From the NCBI GenBank assembly GCA_030770425.1, contig JASJFT010000109.1, positions 62,001-126,000 on the forward strand: DNA of 64,000 nucleotides. Direction: 5' to 3'. Source of the stretch: Darksidea phi (lineage: Eukaryota > Ascomycota > Dothideomycetes > Pleosporales > Lentitheciaceae). The notes below the pieces were generated by a model. That model was not told the DNA's origin and did not search any database. It was given only the letters and a program-made list of their open reading frames with translations. The translations under genes and the position numbers were made by a program. Position 1 is the first letter of the stretch, and each line of letters starts with the position of its first letter. This document shows positions 24,829 through 36,800 of the stretch, piece by piece.

Positions 24829-25069
24829 TATAAGTAGGTAGGGGTATAGAATAAATATATTAAGTTATCTAACTATCTAGCTAGGGCGCGAGTAGAGGGC
24901 CTTATATACGAGTCGCGCTAGATCTAGTAACTAGAATAATTACTATAAATTACTATATAGTTACTATAAGCTAGGGTATAGTTATAGCTAGTATATAGTT
25001 ATAGTAAATTAGTATAAATTATTATATAAATAGAATAATTATATAATATATAGCGCTAGGCTACTTATA
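24829..25069 (-). repeat. 241-bp copia LTR (3' LTR)
   Basis: Matches 30,228-30,468 over its whole length with few transitions. It is bounded on the left by the TTAGT duplication. Confidence 0.9.
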
Positions 25070-28000
25070 TACCCCTCTTAGGTTTAAACGTAGATTCGAA
25101 GCTAAAGTTTATTTTTATTTATTTTAATTTAGTTTTTATTAGTTTTTAGAGATTAATTTTTAAAGCTTATTATTAGCTAATAGATCCCCCTCTCCTTATA
25201 AGCGTAAGGAGCTATATTATAGGCCGAGAACTAGTCTCTATATTAGTATAGTACTAGGTAGGTAGCTACTACCGTCGTAGTATATATAGGTTCCTTATAT
25301 AATTAAACGTCTCTAGAGGTATAAGATCCTTAATTTTACTTTATATAGTATACTAATAGAATTAGTATACTAGTTTATTAGTTATAAAGTCTATATAGTT
25401 GGTTATAAAGCCTATATAGTTAGCTATAAAGCCTATATAGTTAGCTAAGACGTCTATATAGTTGGCTAAGATACCTATATAATAGGAAAATCCTTAAAGT
25501 TTAGGAGTAATACCTAGTTCTCGTATTTCTATCTAGGTAGTAATTTAGTAAGGTCGTTAGCTAGCTAACTATTTAATAAGATATATAAGATATTAATATT
25601 ACCTAATAGTACTTCCTAATAAAGCTAGTAATAATAGATATTAATATACTATACTATAGTCTTAAGTCGTAGGGTAGATAAGATAAGTAACTAAATTATT
25701 TACTAATTATCGTAGTATATTAATTATTCATAATCTAGATCGAATCCGATATATTTAAATACTCTCTATTACTATATTAGCTTAGTACTAGCTAACGAGA
25801 CGGCTATTAGTTCTATCTTAGTCGTTAATTTTATAATATATTATTATAGTATAGCCTTCTAATTAATAGATCTACTAAATAGAAAGAATATATATTCTTA
25901 TAAGCTCTTTTAGATAGTCTTATAATCGGCGAAGGAGACGTCTAATACTTTATAGAAGTTAGGTATTAGTTTAAGCGTAAGTTTATTAGTAATATATACT
26001 AATTCGATAGATATTAACGTATTATAGTATATTACTCGATTCTTTATACCTAGTAGATAGGTAATCGTTTAATAGGTAGTATCTAGGTACTATTACAAAG
26101 GATTTATAAGAAATTTAGCTAGTTTTAAGTAAGCTTTTAAGATATCTAGACGGGTAGCTCCTACTATATAGCTAATTAATCTAACTAGCTATATATATCG
26201 TTACTTAATTAAATCTATTATTTTATTCTCTAAGGGTATTAGTTTCTTAAATAGTAATAGTATAGTAGGTAGCTTTAAATAGGACTTTAATAAAGAATAC
26301 TTCTAAACGAACTTCTCGATATACGCGCTTTATAATAGTTAAATCGAGCTACTATCGCGGTCTCTAAGAGTTTAAATACTATAAAAGGTCTATAGTTCTC
26401 CTAGAGATCTAATCTTATATTATTATAATAGCTTATACTTAAATTTATATAGGGTAGCTATATATACTAGTATACTAAGGACGACGATATTATTAACGAA
26501 GAAGAAGACTAGTAGCTTCTTATTTTTCTATAAGTAGGGAGCGTTTTTAATAGGTATAAGGCCTAGCTCTATAAGTATTTTAGTAAGCTCTTTATACTAG
26601 AGTAATAGAGAGGTCTTTAGGCTATAAAGCGCTTAGTATAGTTTCTATAGGTAATTAGAATTAGAGAATCCTTTTAGTTAATAGTAATAGATTAGTATTA
26701 ATAGCTTAGCGTTGGTAAACGCGTTAATAGTATTATATTAACGAATTTCTATATTAAAGTAGGCGGTAATAGCTACTAAAGCTCGAAATATTCGAATAGC
26801 TAACGTAGTAGTATAGGTATCTTCTACTATTATTTATAGATTACCGTATATATAGATCTAAGTTTTATATTTTAATAGGTAGCCTTAATTATTAAGTTTA
26901 TATTTATATACCTATATTAGTAGAAGAACTTTATTATCTTAAATATATTAAGTATTATATTCGTCCTAGGTTATCTACTCGTAGGTTTCTTTATATTTAA
27001 TCGTTACTAGCTCTTATTATATAGTTTATAGGAAGCCTTTCTTATAGGGAGATAGTAATTTTATTATATCCTTATAGTATTTTAGTTTTACTAGTAGCTC
27101 TATATATTTAAATCGTATTTTTAGTATTATTACTAAGGTAGCTATATAGGTTAATTAGTAAGCGTTAACGAAGAAGCTAAAGTTCTTCTATATAAACTTC
27201 TTCTTTACTACTCTAGTTAATCCTTTAAGTAGAATATAATATTAATAAAGGTTAATATTTATTAGTTCTCGATACTCTATATAATTTAAATTAGGCTTAG
27301 TTCTATACTTACGCTTTAAGGGTCGATTTAATAGCTATAGTAGTAGCTTAAATAAAGCTATTTTTAACGAATTTAATATTAGAAGCTAATTCGATATAGG
27401 TTTCTAAGTAGTTGCTCGAGTAGTAGTATAAATAGTAGTCTAAGTAGAAACTTAGATAGTAGGTTCTATAGCTTCTATAGGAGATATATATTTATCTTCT
27501 AGTAAGACTTCTAAAGAAGTATCCTTACTACTTAGCGTAGATAAGTAATATTTATAAGCGAATTATTCTAGCTTAAAGCCTTAAAGAAGGGGATTTAAAT
27601 TATCTTAAGGTTAATAGAATAGATTCTCTTAAAATATAATATCTCTTATACGAATTACCTTACTACTATAAGCTTTACTTTTTACCTTTAGTATCTAGAT
27701 TCTATAGATATTTAATAAATCGTAGCTAACTAGATATCTTACTAATACTTATAGGCTAAGCTTATCGCCTCTAGGTATCTATTTACGTAGTATATAGGCT
27801 TTATAACTATAAATATATAGATAAGCTAATAATAGCTTTTTCTAATATACGATTTTAAATAGTATTTTCTAGTTTAGTACTTGTATAGGTATTCGGTTAA
27901 GTAGATAGACTACCGTTCTATAAATCTTAGGGCTAAGAGCTAGTAGAAGATTTATCGTAATTTTTATTAAGTAGCTTCTCTTAATTAGGCTTCTACCTAA

Positions 28001-30216
28001 GCGTTTAGTTAAGTTATTTTATTCGATAGTATAGGGCGCTTATATCTATAATTTAATTCCTTCCTATAGGTAATAGGCTCGAGCTAAATCGTCTAATAGA
28101 CTATAGCCTCGCTCGTTATTAGCTATTAGAAAGATAATAGTTATATTAAATTCTTATTTAATAGCTCTATCTAGCTACTTAAGCGTTGCCTAAAGAGTAG
28201 ACTTATCGCGCTTAGCTATTATATAAACTATATATAGTTTTAAGAATAGATCGAACGTATAGAATATATATTAATAGCTATTATAGGTTAGTATATCGAG
28301 CTTAATTAAATTAATAGCTATAGTTTCGAATAGTTGGCTAGTACCTAGTTTATAGCCAAATCGACGAGAGATAATCTAATAGGCTTTATTCTATAGGTAC
28401 TCCTTATAATAAATTATTTTAGGAGCTATTATACTATTATCTATATAAAGGTCTATAACGTTACTAGCTAACTAATTAATTATATTACTATTTAAATAAC
28501 CTATAAGTAGGTAAAGTTATAGCTTACTTAATAATCTAGGTTAAAGTAGTAGAGCTAAGATTTATAGTCGACGTTAATTAGTAGTAAATACTATATATTA
28601 AGTAGGTTATAGAGGTTTAGTACGATAGACTATAAGCTAGTATTCGTCGACCCTAGTAAGTTTCGTAATATTCTAAGGTTAAGTCCCTAATTAATATAGA
28701 ACATTCCTTCCTAAGTCGAAATAGATATTTAATAAGGATAGCTATAATAGTAATACTAGACTAGTAAAGAAGCTAGGGATTAGGACTACTCGTTTAAGCG
28801 TTATCTTTTTTAGGTCTTAAGGTATTAATAGGGATATCTATACGTTTCCCTAGGTCTAAATAGCTATCTCTAAGCCTTTAGCTAGAATAACGTCGTCGGG
28901 TAAAGCTAGAGCTTTCTATTAGAACTTAGTAGGGTTATTATAGATATAGATATCTATAGCTAGATCTAGCGTCTAGGAATAGAGAAGCGGATAGATATTA
29001 TTAGCTATTAAGGTATTATATACTACTAAGAATATAGCGTAGGCTTCGTATTTATACTATAGTAGATTATTATCTATATTAATTTCTATTATATTAGCTA
29101 TATTATTATTCTAGCTAGTCTACTTTTATTATTTATAGTATTTATTCCTCTCGCGTATTTTAGTTAAGATACCCTTCTTATTCTTAGCTTCGAAATTAAC
29201 TATTTTCTTAACCTTTTTAGGATCTTTCGTAAATTCTCCCTTATATAGTAAGATATCGATATACTAGTATTATCCCTAGTAGTATAGATCTCCGTATAGG
29301 TACGGCTTTAATAACTTTAATAACTTATCGTTTCGTTATCTCTTTTTATTATATAGAGACTATTCTTAATTTAGTATAGCCGCGAATATACTATTACTAA
29401 TATTTAGCTTTATAGTCTACGTTATTCGGTAATAGCGTAGGTAGCTAGCTAGTAGATTAGGTAATATAGGATTAATCGAGCTATTCGAACTAGCTTCTAT
29501 ATTAAATACTATAATAGATATAGTAGCTATATAGCCTAAATTAATCTATTTAATAGCTTATATTAGATTCTTATATAGCCGATATCCTAATACTTCTAGT
29601 AGGTTAAGCTACGTAGCTTAATTATAGACTATTAGGAAGGTTATATCTTATTCTTTAAGATTCTCTCTATACGCGTATAGTATTTTAGTTAAGTTATATA
29701 CCTTCTAAACCTCGTATTCTTAATTAGCTAATAATAGAGTAAATAGTTATTTTAAAGCCTTAAGCTAATTATATAGCGATTTCTAATTCTTAATTTAATA
29801 GATAAGGTCTTTAGCTAGTATATTAGTTATATAAGCTTTAATTTAACCAAACTTATCTTTAGTTCTATAGTATTCCTTTAGCTCTATATAGTAGAGATTT
29901 AGGTCCTTAGTATACTAAGGGGTTATTATTAAGCTAGGTTTAGTTACTAATAACCTATCCTTATTAATAGGTAGCGTAGGATTAATAGGGCGTTTAGACT
30001 TATTTAGCTATATAAAAGCTTTAGCTTTAGAATCGATATACTCCTATATATTAGCTACCTTAGCTAGCCTTTATACGATATAGATCTATAGGTCCTAATT
30101 ATATAGACCTTAGAGAATAGTAGCTAAACTAGCTTTAGATATAATAGGCGACGAGGTCGTTATTTTATTATATAGAGAAAGATAAAATAGGTCGTATAAT
30201 ATAGACGAATTAGGCC

Positions 30217-30227
30217 GGGCTTATAAC
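30217..30227 (-). other. Primer-binding site of the copia element (half-tRNA iMet type)
   Basis: Directly beside the 5' LTR, the plus strand reads GGGCTTATAAC. Undoing one CpA-to-TpA change gives GGGCTCATAAC, the anticodon stem-loop of eukaryotic initiator tRNA-Met. Priming by an internal iMet fragment is a known trait of several copia-type elements. Inference from 11 bases only. Confidence 0.5.
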
Positions 30228-30468
30228 TATAAGTAGGTAGGGATATAGAATAAATATATTAAGTTATCTAACTATTTAGCTAGGACGCGAGTAGAGGGCC
30301 TTATATACGAGTCGCGCTAAATCTAGTAACTAGAATAATTATTATAAATTACTATATAGTTACTATAAGCTAGGGTATAGTTATAGCTAGTATATAGTTA
30401 TAGTAAATTAGTATAAATTATTATATAAATAGAATAATTATATAATATATAGCGCTAGGCTACTTATA
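30228..30468 (-). repeat. 241-bp copia LTR (5' LTR)
   Basis: Pairs with 24,829-25,069 and is followed by the TTAGT target-site duplication at 30,469-30,473. Confidence 0.9.
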
Positions 30469-31968
30469 TTAGTAGTTTTCTATAATATTCTCTTTCTAAA
30501 TAAGGACTTATATTCTATTATCTAAGATAATAGTTATAAATTTTAGTAGAATTAATAGAGACCTTATAAAGATAGTTTATTTCTTTCTTCTAGTAAGAGG
30601 TAGTCTCTTTAAGCTTATTAATAACTTATAAAGATCTTTATAAGAAGGACTAGATAGTAAAGAACTATATAATACTAGTAATAGAAATAGAATTAGATTA
30701 ACCTTTTATACTTTTATTAAGAAAACTAATCTAAGAGTTAGATATTAGATTAAGTCTTATTAAAATCTTTTAAGTAGTTTAGATATTTATAGAGTTTTAT
30801 AAAGACTAAAGCTTATATTATTTAAAAGTACTATAGTAGAAGGGTATCTTATCTCTTTAATAACTTATTTATTATTAGGATTATATTATAATAGTAAAGT
30901 CTTAAAAGTAAACGTAGAGCGAGTATTATACTAAAGGAGGATTATTAGTCTAGCTTTAGTATAAATAGTTATAGAGGAGGACTACTTAAGATTCTCTTTT
31001 AAACTTTATTATTAATTTATAATCTTCTAGTACTATTAAAGTTTCTTCTTTAGTTTAATAACTATATTACTAAGAATTTTCTAATATTATAAGTACTTAT
31101 TAGTAAAAGATTTTATATAGAAGTTTTTAATAATAATACCTATACTAAGTATAATTACTAATCTTTAGATTATAGCTAGACGGAGACTATTATCTATTAA
31201 GATATTAATTACTAGATTTAGATCTTTTTAGATTTTTAATATTTCTTAAACTATATTATAATTAAGAGAAATCTCTTATTCTTTAGTAGTTATTAAATAA
31301 AATATTCTAAGCTAGTCGTCTTCTTTAAGTAATTAAAGTCTTTATATATAGTAATTAACTTCTTACTCTATATTCTTTAAAGAAATATTATTATCTTTTT
31401 AGTAAGAGTAAATAGCTTAAAGAGACTTAAAATTAATCTATATTTATAAATTAATAAATCTTTCTAACTAAGTTAAAGTACATATATTAGTTAATTAGTA
31501 TTTATACTTTTTATTTATAGATAGAGATCTTTAGCTTCTTAAGTATATACTCTTAGCTTTACTTAGAGCTCTACTTATAGTTTTATTCTTTTCTTTATCT
31601 TTTTTTTATAAGGAGACTTTATAAAAGAGGGACCTATTTAGTAAAATAAACTTAAAAAGGTCTACTTAGCTTAGAGAATCTACTATCTTATTATTATACT
31701 AATTTAGTAATCTAGTTAATTATATAAAGATAAGTTAGTTATAGGATTTAAGATATAGATTTAACCCTATATAATACTTTTATAGATTTTTTCTCTCTTA
31801 AGAGAAATACTAGATACTTTAGTAATATTAAAGCTCGAAGTAGTTAATTTTAAGACTTATCTAAGGAAGTACTATATATTACCTACCCTAAGTACTATAA
31901 ATCTTTAGGAATTTAAGAATTAATATTTAGCTACTATCTTTAGTTAAAAATTAGAGATCTTAGAATAA

Positions 31969-32236
31969 TATAAGACCCTAGGACTAAGTATAATTAACTA
32001 GAAATTATAATAGCTAAAGTAACCTTCTAATTAACTAATAATAGAATTAGTATATTAAAGCTATCCTAAAATAGTACTATAAGGGTATAAGAATAGGGGG
32101 TTCTTATATTTAAATAGAGCTTAGTATACTAAATAAGCTAACTACCTATTAGACTAATCCTTAGAATTATCTAATCTACTAATTAAAATAGAAAATAAGT
32201 AAAATAACTAGATTATCTAGGAAATAGGCTATAATA
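31969..32236 (-). repeat. 268-bp LTR (5' LTR of the minus-strand gypsy element)
   Basis: Pairs with 18,709-18,976 and is followed by ATTAT, the target-site duplication. Confidence 0.85.
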
Positions 32237-32241
32237 ATTAT

Positions 32242-33204
32242 ATATAGACTTCTAAATACTTTAGTAAATAAATAGCCTTTTATATCTTCGTATATAATTA
32301 TTTAATATAATAGATAAGTACTATTATTTTAGTTTATAGTTTATTATTAAGTAGAAAAACTCTTCTATAATAGTATAGTTACGTAATATAGCTTTTTCTT
32401 AAAAAATAATAATAATAATTAGTCTTATAAATTTATAATAGTTATTTTACTTTTAAAAAGATTAATATACTTATATATTAAATAAGAATTTAAATTTTAT
32501 AAATATCTTAATATTTTATAAATAATTCTAAGTAGATACTTACTAAAAGTATAATAAAAAATTAGAGTTTTATAAAACTTAAGTATTATTATTTTTATTA
32601 TCTATATTATCTCTTTAATTAATTAGTTATTATTCTTTTCTTATATTTTATAATAATATAATTAGAATCTTTCTATTTATATACTTACTTTTTTAGCTAT
32701 AGTATTTTTATAACTATTAGTATAGCTTTTTTAAACTTCTTTAGACCTAGGGTCTTATAAATATAATCTTTCTTATTAGGTTAGCTTTACTAGTTAGTAT
32801 TATTTAAATAGATTATACTTAAAAGCTTTTATTTATCTTAAATACTATCTTTATATATATTCCTATATATTTTTTAATAATTAAGACTTTCTAGATATTT
32901 AATTAATTCTACTTTTACTTATTAATAATAGATAATAGTATTATAATAAAGTTAGAAAGCGGCGCCTCTTTAGCTTCGTACTAGCTTACCCTATATTAGC
33001 TCTAAATCGTCTCCTTTTCTCTAGTAACGGTTATCTACTCCCTAACGTAGTATCTATTTCTAAAGTAGGTATTTACCTTTATATAACCCGGCTTAAAGTC
33101 CGCTTACTAACTCGAATTAGAGGCCCCGTTTAATACTAGTCTAGATCTATTCTTACTTAGGTATATACTACGTTAACGCGGCTATATATATTACTATTAA
33201 AATA
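32242..33204. repeat. RIPed repeat DNA to the right of the gypsy element
   Basis: Continuation of the older repeat broken by the gypsy insertion. Bases about 32,322-32,400 are the reverse complement of about 15,315-15,395, so this older repeat is itself present twice. From about 32,950 the GC content rises while CpA/TpG stay nearly absent, which suggests RIP acting on originally GC-rich, possibly genic, sequence. No open frame. Confidence 0.5.
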
Positions 33205-33590
33205 TTATAACGTAACTTTATCACCAATCCGGAACGATGGCTCGGAAAGAGCCTATATTTTTAGAACCTGCTGTCGAGAGAATGGGGAGACAAGCAGGAG
33301 GACAACTCCTACTCTATTGAAACCGACACCTACATCTTCGAGTACATCCTCCGGTATCTCCGTACGGGAGTCCTTCCAGTTTTCTACGATGCGAAAGTAG
33401 GCCACGACTTCCCACTATATTACGCCCCCCTGGCTGAAGCTAAGTATTTCGCCATCGATAGGCTGGAGAAGTGGCTGAGCCACGGGAAATACCTCGAGGC
33501 TGTAAGGATTCACTATCTCGCGACCGAGACCCGGGATCGCCTACTTACGGAGGAATATCTTAAGAGTATACCCGGCGGTGACCAATTTAA
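33205..33590 (+). pseudogene. BTB/POZ (T1-type) domain gene fragment
   Basis: In one frame the sequence reads FITNPERWLGKSLYF, a TAG stop, then NLLSREWGDKQEDNSYSIET, FEYILRYLRTGVLPVFYD and AEAKYFAIDRLEKWL, continuing to about 33,580. This is the pattern of the fungal BTB/POZ family with a potassium-channel tetramerisation-like fold (LLS..WGDKQEDGSY, HILRYLRTG, EAKYFGIDRLEKWL). The stop inside the domain and the RIPed flank upstream indicate a dead copy or one dying by RIP leakage. The coding region has no ATG in frame at its start. It has no obvious role in the biosynthetic cluster. Confidence 0.7.
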
Positions 33591-33812
33591 AGGTTAATAA
33601 TTACGCGAATAGAATAGTAAAGGTGCTTATAATTTCCCCTATATTTCTTGTATTAAATATACTCTATAAGGAGAGTGTAAGATACGACTATAGGCCCCGC
33701 CCTCTTCTATATCTACATTATCAAATCCGAATCGTAACTCCAATAATAAAAGGGAAAAAGTTATGATGACGTCGTAGTCCACCGTTTATCTTTCATCTTG
33801 ACTCCCCATTAT
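33591..33812. other. Spacer between the BTB fragment and the PKS-NRPS 3' end
   Basis: Partly RIP-like at its left side and normal near the PKS-NRPS stop. A 62-codon frame (33,578-33,766) is open but is not recognised. The PKS-NRPS transcript terminator must lie here. Confidence 0.35.
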
Positions 33813-36800
33813 TTATCTTCTCATCGTCAAGACATTACCCCCGTTCTGATCGCCAGCCTGGAAGCTCGCGATATGGGAGGACAAAAAGTACTCGAATCCA
33901 TCGTCCTTGATCCTGCCAAACCAATCAAGGAGCTTCATCTCCTCCAAGTCAGCTCTTCCCTTCCTCACTTCAACAAACGCCTCCATGTCGCATGCCCTCA
34001 GACGAACATGGCTCTTATGGTGTAAGAATCGCGCTTTCGGCGAGTCGCCAATAAGCGACTCGCAGAGTGCCTCAGTTGCCTCATCCATCTTCAGCAAGTC
34101 AATGTGACCTCTCCAGCCCGCGATGTCTGGGATAATCTTGTGCATCTCACTGTGCTGAGCCAGCCACTGCATCACTGGCGTCACCGCATCACGCGGAGGC
34201 TCCGGGCCGCCTGCAACGAAGCGGTGGATGGATACGGGGATGTTGAGATCGGCATTTGCCCGCTCGAGAATGCGCTCGCCCGCCCATTTGCTGGCGACAT
34301 ACCCGTTGCTTCCGTCAGTGGCGGGTTGGTTCTGAGCAACCGAGTCTCCGAGCGGGGCGTAAGCGGTCGTGGGCAAGACGCCAGAGGATGAAATGAAGTG
34401 GATGGGAACACGGCGGCCTGCTGCCAACTTGACGAGTTCTCTGATTGGCTGCACGTTCGTCTGGCGGAGGGCGTGGTAGTTGTCCCAGAATGAGCGGACG
34501 GCGCCGAGGTGGATGATCACATCAGCTGTAAGTGAGAGATCCTCAAACTCGGGCTGGCTGAGACCCAGCATTGGGTCGGACAGATCGCCATGGTGGACTG
34601 AGACCTTGGGCGAAGACGACGCCACGGGCTTGTCACGGACAGCCACACAGTGAATTTTGGTGATGTTAAGGTCATTTTCAAGCCGGCTAAGGAGGTGACG
34701 GCCGAGGAACCCGGTGGCACCGGTGAGCACGACGACCTTGGGTGGGTTCCGGGGTGCGGTATAAGGTTCAGCGGGAGTTGGTATTGCCACAAACGGCACA
34801 GCCGTCTCGCGCTCCCAATCAATGGTTTCGACACTGACACTCTCTTCGATCTTGCAGGCCATCTCGCCAAGGGTGCTGCTATCCATGAGCTCGAAGACAG
34901 ACACGACGACACTGAGCTCTTTTCGGATGCGAGTTTGTAGGCGGACGATTAGGAGGGAGTTACCACCAACCGAGAAGAATGTGGTAGCAGGCGTGATGGA
35001 GATGTTAGTTACGGGCGTAGACAGCACATCTTGCCACAAGCGGAACAGCTGAGTCTCAGTATCAGTAAGTTCGCTGCTGAGGGTCGGAGTTGCAATTTGT
35101 TCTGGGAGTGGAAGCGCTTTGACGGCCTTCCTGTCAACTTTGGAATGGTTGTTCAATGGCAAGTGTTCAATAGGAATAGCCATAGCGGGAACCATATATC
35201 GTGGAACCGGTAAGTCCTGAAGGACATTCTGGAGAAAAGCGTCCTTATCGGCAATGTCGCGTTTGGTGTCGAAGACGACGTGGGCAACCAAGAAGTCAGA
35301 GTCCTCGCCGTGAACGGTGACGATGGCTTCCAGGATGGAACCGTTGCCCGCGCGCACGATGTTGCTTTCGATGTCTCCAAGCTCAATTCGGAGACCACGG
35401 ATCTTTACCTGAAGGTCGGAGGAGATACGGTGTCGGAAGACGAGTGATCCATCCTCGCGAAAGTGTCCGTAGTCACCAGTGCGGTACATTTTTGACCATC
35501 CGTTTGTCACATAGGCCGTAGATGCGAAGGGGTTGGGCACGAATTGAGTGGAAGTCAAGGCAGCGTCGTTGGCATAGCCGGCGGCAACGCCCGCTCCACC
35601 AATGACGATCTCACCTGCTATGCCAATTGGCAAGGGCTTGAGATCTCTGTCGACGACATAAGCTGAATAGTTCGGGTACTGGGAGCCAATCGGAATATCA
35701 CCCTGCTCTCCTTGACGGTAGTCGATCTCATGGAAGCTTGATCCACAAGAAATTTCTGCTGGGCCATAGCTGTTGATTAAACGTACATCGGACAGATTCA
35801 AGGCCGCAAACTGCTTTACGACGGTGTTTGTGAGTCTTTCACCGCCAGCAATGGCGTACTTCCAGTCGGAACATTGTCGGAGTGTGCTCATCCCGTACTG
35901 AAGCCACATGAGATATTCGGACGGTGTTGCCTGTGAGTAAGTGATATGCTCATCTCGCATCACCTTGGTGATCTCTAGTGGATCACCCCTCTGGTTCAGG
36001 GGGCACATGAAGACAGATCCGCCAGTTGCAAGACCAGTGAAAATCTGCTCCAGTGAAATGTCAAAGCTCAGCGCGCTCTGCTGCAGTGTGGTTTGTGGGG
36101 TTTCCATGCCGTACATTCTGATGGAACCTTCAATGTAGTTTCGTAGACCCTCATGCTTGACTGTGATACCTTTGGGAGTTCCAGTCGAACCGCTGGTGTA
36201 GATGATGACAGCGGCTTGCGCGCGCCGAGACAAATCTGGAACAATTACAGATGCATAGGCGGGAACATTGCTGACATTGAGTGTAAGTGCATTGGCCGCA
36301 TACAAGCTGTTTGCGTTGGGGCTGGTGGTGGCATCAGTCAAAATCACACTTGGCTGGCAAGTTTCTACGATCGCCGCCAGGCGAGTTAGTGGGTTTGCGA
36401 CCTCCAAGGGAACATAGATGCAGCCAATTCTCCAGATAGCCAGAAGCGAGACAATCCAATCGACCGATGGCTGTTGGAAGACGATAACCTTGGATCCTGG
36501 ATCCACGCCGGCTTTTTGCAAGGTGGCTGCAATGGCTTGACTTTGGCTCATAAGTGCTCCGTAGGAGATTGAAGCACCATTGCCGTCTCTCACAGCCACT
36601 GCGTCTTTGTTTTGTCTTGCGACTTGTTCAACACGACTCGAAAGAGTGGCAGGCCATTGGGACAGCAAGTCAGGTCCTTTGCCCATGTCGAGTGCTCGCT
36701 GGATTTGTGCTTGACTGTATAGCGAAGGCTCGCCTGTCCTCATGGTTGGTGCATTGACAAAGGCGTCCAGCAGGTTGATATACGACTCGAGCAGCAGGGT

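Larger units (their letters stand above)
24829..30468 (-). mobile_element. Complete Ty1/copia LTR retrotransposon nested in the gypsy element
   Basis: Identical-length LTRs (241 bp) at 24,829-25,069 and 30,228-30,468, with ends TATAAGTAG..CTACTTATA that are inverted repeats. A perfect 5-bp target-site duplication, TTAGT, lies at 24,824-24,828 and 30,469-30,473. On the minus strand 26,477-26,506 reads FFFVNNIVVL, the copia reverse-transcriptase box FVDDIVVL with Asp-to-Asn changes of RIP type. The minus-strand polypurine tract AAGAGGGG (25,070-25,080) and a primer-binding site (30,217-30,227) fit the same orientation. The element is less depleted of CpA/TpG than its host element, as expected for a younger insertion. 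No intact frame remains. Confidence 0.9.
18709..32236 (-). mobile_element. Complete Ty3/gypsy LTR retrotransposon with a nested copia element
   Basis: LTRs of 268 bp lie at 18,709-18,976 and 31,969-32,236. The 5-bp target-site duplication ATTAT flanks both ends (18,704-18,708 and 32,237-32,241). A purine-rich tract on the minus strand abuts the left LTR, which fits transcription toward the left. On the minus strand 22,221-22,253 reads YIDDILIYLED, the gypsy reverse-transcriptase box with both aspartates still intact. The span is 13.5 kb; removing the copia insert (24,829-30,468 plus one duplication) leaves about 7.9 kb, a normal gypsy length. CpA/TpG have been almost wholly removed, so no gene can be expressed. 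About 75-bp tandem units lie at 19,390-19,700. Confidence 0.85.

Noticed and set aside
24829..30468. Segmental duplication of a 241-bp unit
   Set aside because: LTR termini, TTAGT duplication, polypurine tract and a reverse-transcriptase box show a copia element.
12785..33200. Regional centromere
   Set aside because: AT-rich and repeat-filled, but fully explained by nested RIPed retrotransposons. Chromatin data would be needed to claim more.
34030..34060. GCGACTCGC matches to the 50,911 tandem repeat within the PKS-NRPS end
   Set aside because: Only nine bases inside coding sequence; likely chance.
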